Source: JAGLTQ01 sp964605385
GTDB lineage: Bacteria > Pseudomonadota > Gammaproteobacteria > UBA6429 > Thiohalophilaceae
Length of the DNA: 5,123 nt
Direction: 5' to 3'
NCBI GenBank assembly: GCA_964605385.1
Contig: CAZSCK010000116.1
Coordinates: 1 to 5,123, forward strand
The notes under the pieces were generated by a model, which searched no databases, was not told the DNA's origin, and saw only the letters and a list, made by a program, of their open reading frames with translations. Position 1 is the stretch's first letter, and every line of letters starts with the position of its first letter. The position numbers and the translations under genes were made by a program. Positions 1 to 5,123 of the stretch are shown here, in pieces.

Positions 1-2
1 TA

Positions 3-968
3 CCTTTTTCAATCCAACTTGGTTTAACCTTACCGGCCTGTACCTTACCGTTGGTTATTGTTACAGCGGGAATGGCGGTTACGGTTGGATCATTAGGCTT
101 TGCAGCATTGGCCGGTTTTTTATTCGCCAGCTTATTCACTTTGCCAATGGTGATAGCTTCTTATAAAGGTGTGCATGATGATGCCAAACAACTATTGAAT
201 CATGCAGCAAAAGGCAGCCCTTATTTAACGGCTGTTTTGTTGATTGGTACGGCCATCACTTTGTTGATCCCTGCTTTGGATATCAATGTCGCAACGCTAA
301 AAGAAAACTTACAAACTCAAAGCTGGGCAGGGATTGGCATTGTTTTTCTTGCTGGTTTTGTTTTTAGTTTTAACCCTGTTTCATTTGCATCCATACCTGT
401 TATGTTGGCTTATGTGACTAAAGCACATGAAGAAAAACGCGCCCTATTAATGGGCGGAGCGTTTGTACTGGGTATGCTGGTTACGCATACTACACTTGGA
501 GTAGCAGCGGCATTAGGAGGTGACTGGGTGAAAGGTATCATGGGCCGGCAATGGGGTTTGTTGCTAGGCCCGGTATTAATTGTAATGGGATTAATGTGGG
601 CAGGTGTATTAAATATTCGTTTACCGTGGTTTGGTGTGAGAGCACGTAAAGTTACCGGGCTATGGGGTGCCTTCTTATTAGGGATTCCTTTTTCGGTTGC
701 CGTATGTCCATTTTGTACTCCGGCATTACTGGTGACATTAACGGCGAGTGCGGCGATTGGTTCGGTCAGTTTTGGTTTTGCTTTGTTACTTGCGTTTGCA
801 CTAGGCCGCAGTATTCCTATTATCTTAGGTGCATGGAGCATGGGCTGGCTGGAATCATTGCAGATGTTAAGTCGCTATCAAAAAGTCTTAGAAGTGTTTG
901 CGGGCATGATCCTGATTTTAATCGGGTTATATTTGTTGAATGAATATTTTTTCATCATTGAGTATTAA
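3..968 (+). CDS. CcdA/DsbD-type membrane electron-transfer protein, tandem repeat, 5' partial
   Basis: This is a polytopic inner-membrane protein of the CcdA/DsbD family, which passes reducing equivalents from cytoplasmic thioredoxin across the membrane through paired cysteines. The frame is open to the window edge, and the 16 codons before the TTG at 51 read like family sequence (including PACTLP). I therefore treat that TTG as internal and the gene as truncated by the window; 321 residues are visible. Residues 1-92 resemble the second half of a CcdA unit, with C13 in a helix. Residues 109-312 form a full six-helix unit. Its helix 1 carries NPV (124-126), where CcdA proteins normally have a proline-cysteine, and its helix 4 carries CPFC (C235, C238). 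The PACTLP and PFCTP segments align, supporting an internal duplication. A merR-type gene follows after three bases, so a metal or thiol stress role is inferred. The family call is firm; the substrate is unknown. Confidence 0.82.
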   Translation, partial: PFSIQLGLTLPACTLPLVIVTAGMAVTVGSLGFAALAGFLFASLFTLPMVIASYKGVHDDAKQLLNHAAKGSPYLTAVLLIGTAITLLIPALDINVATLKENLQTQSWAGIGIVFLAGFVFSFNPVSFASIPVMLAYVTKAHEEKRALLMGGAFVLGMLVTHTTLGVAAALGGDWVKGIMGRQWGLLLGPVLIVMGLMWAGVLNIRLPWFGVRARKVTGLWGAFLLGIPFSVAVCPFCTPALLVTLTASAAIGSVSFGFALLLAFALGRSIPIILGAWSMGWLESLQMLSRYQKVLEVFAGMILILIGLYLLNEYFFIIEY

Positions 969-971
969 AAA

Positions 972-1376
972 ATGAGTCTTTATCGAATTGGTGATGTAAC
1001 TAAAAAAACTGGTTTAACAGCAGATACCTTGCGTTATTATGAAAAAATAAAACTCCTGCCCAGAGTTTCGCGTAATGCCTCGGGTATTCGTGAATATGAC
1101 GATAAGGATATTTCCCGTTTAAAGTTTATTCAGCGCGCACAGAAAATGAATTTTAGTTTGGCAGAAATTAGTGATCTTTTAAAAATGCGTGAAAACCCGC
1201 AAAAGGTTCGTAATGAAGTCAGGTTGTTAACTGCAGATAAATTACTCGAAGTTGATGAGCATCTACAATCACTTACGACTTTACGCAATGAATTACAGTT
1301 GTTACTTAACCTTTGTCAGGGGGCAGAAGAAGGTTGTCCAATTATTGAAGGGTTGGATGAACAAACTAAAAATTAA
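972..1376 (+). CDS. MerR-family transcriptional regulator, CueR-like
   Basis: This is a 134-residue MerR-type dimeric activator, a normal length for metal-responsive members. The N-terminal winged helix-turn-helix (about residues 4-72) includes GLTADTLRYYE and the wing SGIREYDD. A long dimerisation helix spans about 82-113. It ends in a sensor loop with C115 and C122 followed by PII, matching the CueR pattern C-P-G...C-P-I-I but with six residues between the cysteines instead of seven. Aligned by eye with E. coli CueR, the Ser77 position is R80 here, whereas MerR and ZntR have cysteine. The inducer is therefore uncertain: a monovalent soft metal is possible, and so is another thiol-reactive signal. 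The ATG lies three bases after the upstream stop, with only a weak GAG as a ribosome site, so translational coupling is likely. There is no room for its own promoter in the gap. The operator should lie upstream of the operon, outside the window. Confidence 0.9.
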   Translation: MSLYRIGDVTKKTGLTADTLRYYEKIKLLPRVSRNASGIREYDDKDISRLKFIQRAQKMNFSLAEISDLLKMRENPQKVRNEVRLLTADKLLEVDEHLQSLTTLRNELQLLLNLCQGAEEGCPIIEGLDEQTKN

Positions 1377-1379
1377 AGG

Positions 1380-2777
1380 TTATTCTTTTTTTGCAATTTC
1401 TTCTTGCTGCGTACTTTTACCAAGATACTTCATGTCAAACTTTATACAGTTACGGCCACTTTGCTTAGCTTTATAGAGTGCATTATCAGCCCTGTTTATT
1501 AATGACTCAGGTGTTTCATCTGAATAAAAAATAGCAAGCCCTGCTGAAAATGTTGGAACTTTTAGAACTTCATTATTGTTAGTAATAGATGTTTCAGCTA
1601 CTTTATTTTGGACTTTATTAAAAGCCCGTTCAGCACCTTCCTTGTCTGTATTAGGTAATAGCACAACAAACTCTTCACCACCATATCTCGCCACCATATC
1701 ATAACGGCGAAATACGGAAAGAATATCTTTGGCATATACCCGCAACATTTCATCGCCAACTGCGTGACCATAGTTATCATTTATATTTTTAAACATATCC
1801 AAATCAATAATCGCAAGTGTTAACAAGGTTTCATCACGTTTTGCTCGATACATTTCATCTTTAATACGGCGTATAAATGCTCGACGGTTAGGAAGTTGTG
1901 TCAGGTCATCAGTAAGACTAAGTACACGAACCTGATTCAGTTCATCACTAAGTTTCCTGATGTTCCCACCAATAAGCTGAAGAAATGATTGTGTATCATG
2001 CATTATTTGAGTCAGGCTACTTTGTTCACCCAGGATAGTTGTTATCTCTCGCATAAGGCTATTACGCAAGTGTTCCGTTTTTTTTCTTTGGTCAGGAGAC
2101 TCAAGCTGCTCCAGAACAGACTCCAATTTTTCGGCAAAGGTTTCCTGCTGACGCATAGTTGCGCCAACCTTATTAGCAAGGCTGGTCTGAATTTCTAAAA
2201 TTTCCTTATGATGCTGACTTAATTTATTTCTATAAATTGAGTCGATGTTTTGTTCTATATGTGTTGATGTCGTATTGTCTGCATTTTGCGTTATTGTAGT
2301 TTTTTCTTTTGCAGGTCTGGTTTCTTCTTTATTAAGTGGAATAATCAGATCGTTTGGAGCATGGAGAAGCTCTTTTGATAAGAGGGGAGATAAAGCTTCA
2401 TTAAAAATATTATCATCAACCTTTGTTACTTTATGGATTAATTTTGTTGCGTTACGAAGATAACGATGTAATACAGCAAGTTCCGATAGTGATATCGGAG
2501 GCATCAACCTTTTTTGTATCAGTTTGAGCTCAAAATAAAGTAATGATTTCTTAGGCAGGGATTTACGATATGCACTTATTAAAACTTGTGCGACAGCTAA
2601 ACTACCACGAATAATTTTATCTTGAGCATAGTCAGAGCCACGCAGAATATGCTCTACTTGCTGATAAATAATTTTACCCGAAGCAGAGTTATTTAGCGCA
2701 TCCAGAAGCTCAAGCGCCTTATTGGTGCCATGGCCTTCTATTATTAGTTCTTTATCTTTTTGCTTGTTTTCCGTCAC
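1380..2777 (-). CDS. diguanylate cyclase (GGDEF domain) with uncharacterised N-terminal region
   Basis: This 465-residue cytoplasmic protein should make cyclic di-GMP from two GTP. The GGDEF domain fills about residues 285-448. It has DDLTQLPNRRAF (290-301), the metal-binding D325 in IIDLD, the substrate-site stretch FKNINDNYGHAVGD (329-342), the active site GGEEF (366-370), and YKAKQSGRN near the end. RRYD (357-360) sits five residues before GGEEF, so the product-binding inhibitory site is intact. There is no EAL or HD-GYP domain. The first 285 residues have no hydrophobic membrane span or recognisable sensor fold. They are mostly helical in character, with a polar, low-complexity linker near 150-175 and a probable coiled coil at about 185-285. 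The start is GTG, with an in-frame TAA three codons upstream and only a weak AAG ribosome site. It converges on the MerR gene with three bases between stops. The input signal is unknown. Confidence 0.93.
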   Translation of the reverse strand: MTENKQKDKELIIEGHGTNKALELLDALNNSASGKIIYQQVEHILRGSDYAQDKIIRGSLAVAQVLISAYRKSLPKKSLLYFELKLIQKRLMPPISLSELAVLHRYLRNATKLIHKVTKVDDNIFNEALSPLLSKELLHAPNDLIIPLNKEETRPAKEKTTITQNADNTTSTHIEQNIDSIYRNKLSQHHKEILEIQTSLANKVGATMRQQETFAEKLESVLEQLESPDQRKKTEHLRNSLMREITTILGEQSSLTQIMHDTQSFLQLIGGNIRKLSDELNQVRVLSLTDDLTQLPNRRAFIRRIKDEMYRAKRDETLLTLAIIDLDMFKNINDNYGHAVGDEMLRVYAKDILSVFRRYDMVARYGGEEFVVLLPNTDKEGAERAFNKVQNKVAETSITNNNEVLKVPTFSAGLAIFYSDETPESLINRADNALYKAKQSGRNCIKFDMKYLGKSTQQEEIAKKE

Positions 2778-2804
2778 TGTTACTTAGACAACATAGAACA
2801 CTAC

Positions 2805-2866
2805 ACATGTTTTAAATGGTGAATCTACTATACGAAATTAAAAACATGTTCTTTTTAATATTCGTA
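2805..2866. repeat. AT-rich overlapping inverted repeats, possible operator or hairpin
   Basis: Two overlapping inverted repeats lie just upstream of the diguanylate cyclase start. The stronger runs from 2831 to 2866: TACGAAATTAAAAA (2831-2844) pairs with 2852-2866 across a seven-base loop, 14 pairs with a single bulged A. The second pairs 2805-2817 (ACATGTTTTAAAT) with 2837-2849 at 12 of 13 positions over a 19-base gap. Both use the ACATGT core and share the 2837-2849 arm, so they are mutually exclusive as hairpins. They could be a regulator binding site for the cyclase gene, a leader structure, or a chance product of AT richness. Neither arm is GC-rich enough for a standard terminator. Confidence 0.4.
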
Positions 2867-2988
2867 ATAGTTGTTGTCTGTCCTCCCTTTTTATAATAGT
2901 TATTTAAATCGAACCTGGTATGGACAGAACTTGTTCATTACAGTGTTTAATTTCTAGCGGGGGAGGTTAAGCTAGTTTTCTTATAAAT

Positions 2989-3000
2989 ATACCGCGGTAT
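2989..3000. repeat. 12-base perfect palindrome
   Basis: ATACCGCGGTAT is perfectly self-complementary and has a GC core inside AT-rich DNA. It could be a small dimeric-protein site or chance. It lies just before the decayed transporter fragment, so any regulatory role may be a relic. Confidence 0.3.
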
Positions 3001-3013
3001 CAACTGTAATAGC

Positions 3014-3206
3014 AATAAAATAAATATAGTTATTATTACATGGCTAATGCAGCAGGTCGGTTTATTGGGGCTATTTTGTCAGGCTGGGCCCATCAAAAAT
3101 GGGGTTTGAGGCTTATTTGTGGTGGTCTGTAGGGCTTGTATTTATCACGACAATTATATCAATAGGATTACCTGTGCAAAAACATAAACTTAGTATAGGA
3201 AGTTAA
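3014..3206 (+). pseudogene. C-terminal remnant of a major facilitator superfamily transporter, frameshifted
   Basis: Joining three frames gives a plausible end of an MFS efflux protein. A short INI piece (3020-3028) leads to YYYMANAAGRFIGAILSGW and HQKWG (from about 3031 to 3104). The sequence continues in another frame as FEAYLWWSVGLVF and a last hydrophobic helix ending LPVQKHK, with a stop at 3204-3206. Each junction is explained by loss of one base from a glycine codon, at about 3029-3030 and 3103-3104. The motif NAAGR-(x)n-LSG followed by a late tryptophan-rich helix resembles the last two helices of MFS exporters such as the ArsJ or NreB kind, but I cannot fix the subfamily. Upstream frames are closed by many stops, so most of the gene has been lost. 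The fragment could not be a working transporter. Confidence 0.6.
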
Positions 3207-3398
3207 AATAAAAGATAAAAGTGCTGGTTAAGACGACAGTAGTAATTAAGTATATGCTGAAAAACAGGTGTTACAGATGTTTACACATACAGGGAACTAA
3301 AAGGATTTTTTACTGCCATACTGTCATTGAGTACAACATAATGAATTCTACTTCCCTGGTTTGTTATGTTCTCCCTCCTCAATAGTTAGGTTAATTTC

Positions 3399-3425
3399 GG
3401 GGTACCATTGGTACCCCCTTTTTTT
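3399..3425 (+). terminator. strong rho-independent terminator, plus-strand orientation
   Basis: The stem GGGGTACC (3399-3406) and GGTACCCC (3410-3417) gives eight perfect pairs around an ATT loop. One C and then seven Ts follow (3419-3425). The T-tract lies on the plus strand, so it ends rightward transcripts. Read from the minus strand, the hairpin lies 14 bases past the phoU stop but is followed by GAAATTAACC rather than a U-run, so it would be only a weak terminator for the pst-phoU message. No intact plus-strand gene precedes it. It may be the original terminator of the decayed transporter. Confidence 0.85.
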
Positions 3426-3431
3426 GTCTTA

Positions 3432-4148
3432 TTATTTTTTGATTTCTTTTTCCATTTGCTCAATGGTGATATGGCGTACGTCTTTTCCTTTAACAAGGTA
3501 AATAACATATTCACAAATATTTTTTGCATGGTCTCCAATCCGCTCAATGGCTCGTGCAGCCCACATTATGTCTAACATTTGTGAAATTTTACGCGGGTCT
3601 TCCATCATAAACGTTAAACACTGACGCATCAGACCATCATATTCCTGATCCACTTGTTTATCTTGTTTGCTCACTCTAATGGCCATTTCGACATCACTTC
3701 GGGCAAAGGCATCAAGCGCACCATGAACCATCTTGGCGACATGTTCACCCATATTTTGCAGTTCATGATAATTGTTTTTAGGACGTTCAACCTCAGCCAA
3801 ACGAGTCCCCATACGGGCAACCCGCTCTGCCTGATCACCGATACGTTCGAGATCGGTAATGGTTTTAATCACTGCAATAACGAGTCGTAAGTCTGTTGCC
3901 GCAGGCTGGCGGCGGGCAATAATATGTGTGCATTCTTCATCGATACTTACTTCTGCTTTGTTAACATTAACATCCCTGCTAATAACAGATTCGGCAAGTT
4001 CAACATTACCATCAACGAGTGATTGAGTGGCATTGCGAATTTGCTCTTCGACTAAACCACCCATAGCCAGTACATGGCTACGAATTTCTTCCAGTTCGGA
4101 ATTAAATTGTTGAGATATGTGGAGTCCGCTTTTTATTTTACTCATCAT
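3432..4148 (-). CDS. phoU: phosphate signalling complex protein PhoU
   Basis: PhoU is a cytoplasmic helical protein that links the Pst transporter to the PhoR sensor kinase, keeps the Pho regulon off when phosphate is plentiful, and restrains excess uptake. The 238 residues fit the family. Two three-helix PhoU repeats are visible, each with the metal-binding E-x3-D motif in an ERIGD context: E101/D105 in DLERIGDQAER and E202/D206 in AIERIGDHAKN. The family motif QPAATDLR is at 81-88. Two ATG codons stand in tandem at the start. The ribosome site AGGA (4153-4156) is four bases from the first and seven from the second, so the second (4145, 237 residues) fits better. It lies 11 bases after pstB on the same strand, in the standard pst operon order. 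No defects are visible. Confidence 0.97.
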   Translation of the reverse strand: MMSKIKSGLHISQQFNSELEEIRSHVLAMGGLVEEQIRNATQSLVDGNVELAESVISRDVNVNKAEVSIDEECTHIIARRQPAATDLRLVIAVIKTITDLERIGDQAERVARMGTRLAEVERPKNNYHELQNMGEHVAKMVHGALDAFARSDVEMAIRVSKQDKQVDQEYDGLMRQCLTFMMEDPRKISQMLDIMWAARAIERIGDHAKNICEYVIYLVKGKDVRHITIEQMEKEIKK

Positions 4149-4152
4149 CTTT

Positions 4153-4156
4153 TCCT
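4153..4156 (-). promoter_or_regulatory. phoU ribosome binding site
   Basis: On the minus strand AGGA lies in the 11-base gap after the pstB stop. Its spacing is four bases to the ATG at 4148 and seven to the ATG at 4145. This favours the second ATG as the main start. Confidence 0.6.
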
Positions 4157-4159
4157 TTT

Positions 4160-4993
4160 TTAACCGTAGCGCCCTGTAATATAATCTTCAGTTTGTTTCT
4201 TGCTGGGGTTGGTGAAAATAGTATCTGTATCACCAAACTCAATTAACTCCCCCATATACATAAAAGCAGTATAGTCTGAAACACGAGCAGCTTGCTGCAT
4301 ATTATGTGTCACTATAACTATAGTATAACGATCTTTAAGTTTGTTAATCAGTTCTTCAATTTTTAAGGTTGAAATAGGATCTAACGCTGAAGCCGGTTCA
4401 TCGAGTAGTAGAACTTCAGGTTCTATAGCGATAGCCCTGGCAATAACGACACGTTGTTGCTGTCCACCGGATAAGCCTAATGCACTATCATGTAAGCGGT
4501 CTTTAACTTCATCCCATAATGCTGCGCCACGTAAAGATTTTTCAACAATTTCATCGGTCATTCGGCGGCTTTTAATTCCTTGCAAGCGTAAACCATAAGC
4601 AACATTTTCATAAATTGATTTTGGAAAAGGATTCGGTTTCTGAAACACCATGCCGACACGACGACGTAGTTCTGAAACATCAATGTTTTTGTCATAAATA
4701 TTATTGCCATCAATATGAACACCGCCTTCTATACGACAGTCATCAACTAAATCATTCATACGATTAAAGCAACGGAGTAAAGTTGACTTACCACAACCAC
4801 TTGGTCCGATAAAAGCAGAGACTTTTTTCTCTGGAAGCGCGAGGTTAATATCGTGTAAAGCACGTTTCTCACCATAATAGAGGTTAAGATTATCTGTTGT
4901 GATACAGATAGTCTCATTTTCTAATGTATTTGATCGCTTTTTTCTGCCTAATGCGCTCATGTCAATACTGTGAGTTTTTGTTTTATTATTCAT
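4160..4993 (-). CDS. pstB: phosphate ABC transporter ATP-binding protein PstB
   Basis: PstB is the cytoplasmic ATPase that drives the high-affinity PstSCAB phosphate importer. All ABC motifs are present, numbered from the ATG at 4993 (277 residues): Walker A GPSGCGKST at 63-71, Q-loop Q118 in VFQKPNPFP, signature LSGGQQQR at 174-181, Walker B VLLLDEP at 194-200, D-loop SALD, and H-loop H230 in VTHNMQQA. The C-terminus KKQTEDYITGRYG is the PstB hallmark. The frame extends to a TTG at 5008, but the ATG at 4993 is a better start and still gives an N-terminus about 20 residues longer than E. coli PstB. The next ATG (4960) lacks a ribosome site; the one before 4993 is also weak. It lies 38 bases after pstA and 11 before phoU, so the three are very likely one operon. 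Confidence 0.97.
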   Translation of the reverse strand: MNNKTKTHSIDMSALGRKKRSNTLENETICITTDNLNLYYGEKRALHDINLALPEKKVSAFIGPSGCGKSTLLRCFNRMNDLVDDCRIEGGVHIDGNNIYDKNIDVSELRRRVGMVFQKPNPFPKSIYENVAYGLRLQGIKSRRMTDEIVEKSLRGAALWDEVKDRLHDSALGLSGGQQQRVVIARAIAIEPEVLLLDEPASALDPISTLKIEELINKLKDRYTIVIVTHNMQQAARVSDYTAFMYMGELIEFGDTDTIFTNPSKKQTEDYITGRYG

Positions 4994-5031
4994 AACTATT
5001 ACCAACAATTAAAATATTTTATTTCTTTCTC

Positions 5032-5123
5032 TTAACTTTCTACCGCACGATACTGTTCACGTAAACGATTGCGAATATAAATTGCAGATAAGTTAAGTAA
5101 AACAATAACACCAATTAATAAAA
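5032..5123 (-). CDS. pstA: phosphate ABC transporter permease PstA, C-terminal end only
   Basis: The minus strand entering at the right edge encodes 29 codons and then TAA (5032-5034). A hydrophobic helix end (LLIGVIVLLNLSAIYI) is followed by a basic tail (RNRLREQYRAVES). The NLSAIYIRNRLR segment and its place directly upstream of pstB identify it as the end of PstA, one of the two membrane permease subunits of the phosphate importer. The rest of the gene lies outside the window, so its integrity cannot be judged. Confidence 0.85.
   Translation of the reverse strand, partial: LLIGVIVLLNLSAIYIRNRLREQYRAVES

Noticed and set aside
51..53. TTG as the start of the CcdA-like gene
   Set aside because: The frame is open to the window edge and its upstream codons encode a family-like PACTLP segment, so the start is outside the window.
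410..841. 143-codon minus-strand reading frame
   Set aside because: It lies entirely within the CcdA-like gene, and its translation has no recognisable domain; it is a shadow frame.
1252..1476. 74-codon plus-strand reading frame
   Set aside because: It overlaps the end of the MerR gene and the cyclase gene in other frames and has no family resemblance.
1989..2463. Two plus-strand reading frames opposite the cyclase
   Set aside because: They are antisense to a well-supported GGDEF protein, with no domain or ribosome site.
2920..2970. 16-codon reading frame as a leader peptide
   Set aside because: There is no ribosome site, no attenuator and no downstream intact gene.
2954..2979. CTAGC/GCTAG hairpin followed by TTTTC as a terminator
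   Set aside because: The stem has only five pairs with a 12-base loop and a short T-run; too weak to call.
3290..3370. Long-range inverted repeats CAGGGAA/TTCCCTG and AACATAA/TTATGTT
   Set aside because: The seven-base arms are far apart and interleave like a pseudoknot; expected by chance in this length without covariation evidence.
4341..4598. 85-codon plus-strand reading frame
   Set aside because: It is antisense to the conserved ABC signature and Walker B region of pstB; a shadow frame.
4994..5008. TTG at 5008 as the pstB start
   Set aside because: It adds five residues without a ribosome site, while an ATG follows at 4993.

Overview
The window is an AT-rich bacterial segment carrying two unrelated gene blocks separated by a degraded spacer. 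Protein similarity by eye (PstA-PstB-PhoU, a CueR-like MerR protein, a GGDEF protein and a DsbD/CcdA-type membrane protein) points to a Proteobacterium, most likely a gammaproteobacterium. This is an inference from remembered families, not from a search, and I cannot name a genus.

Left block, plus strand (1-1376). The window opens inside a polytopic membrane protein of the CcdA/DsbD electron-transfer superfamily. Its frame is open from the first base, so the true start lies upstream. It looks like two CcdA-like units in tandem: the end of one unit, then a complete second unit with a CxxC in its fourth helix. Three bases after its stop comes a MerR-family regulator with a CueR-like cysteine loop. 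The two are almost certainly co-transcribed from a promoter outside the window, which suggests a metal- or thiol-responsive membrane redox operon.

Middle, minus strand (1380-2777). A 465-residue soluble diguanylate cyclase converges on the MerR gene with only three bases between the stop codons. It has an intact GGEEF active site and an intact RxxD inhibitory site, preceded by about 285 residues that I do not recognise.

Spacer (2778-3431, 654 bases). It holds no convincing intact gene. It contains an AT-rich imperfect palindrome, a 12-base perfect palindrome, a frameshifted C-terminal remnant of a major facilitator transporter on the plus strand, and a strong plus-strand intrinsic terminator next to the phoU stop codon.

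Right block, minus strand (3432-5123). This is the end of a phosphate-specific transport operon, read right to left: the last 29 codons of pstA, then complete pstB and complete phoU. PstA and PstB form the permease and ATPase of the high-affinity phosphate importer. PhoU connects transporter activity to PhoR/PhoB signalling. pstS, pstC and the Pho box would lie beyond the right edge.

I see no CRISPR array, tRNA, rRNA, insertion sequence or phage gene. The observations most worth following up are the tandem CcdA protein with a missing first-helix cysteine, its linked MerR regulator with an atypical sensor position, and the decayed transporter in the spacer.
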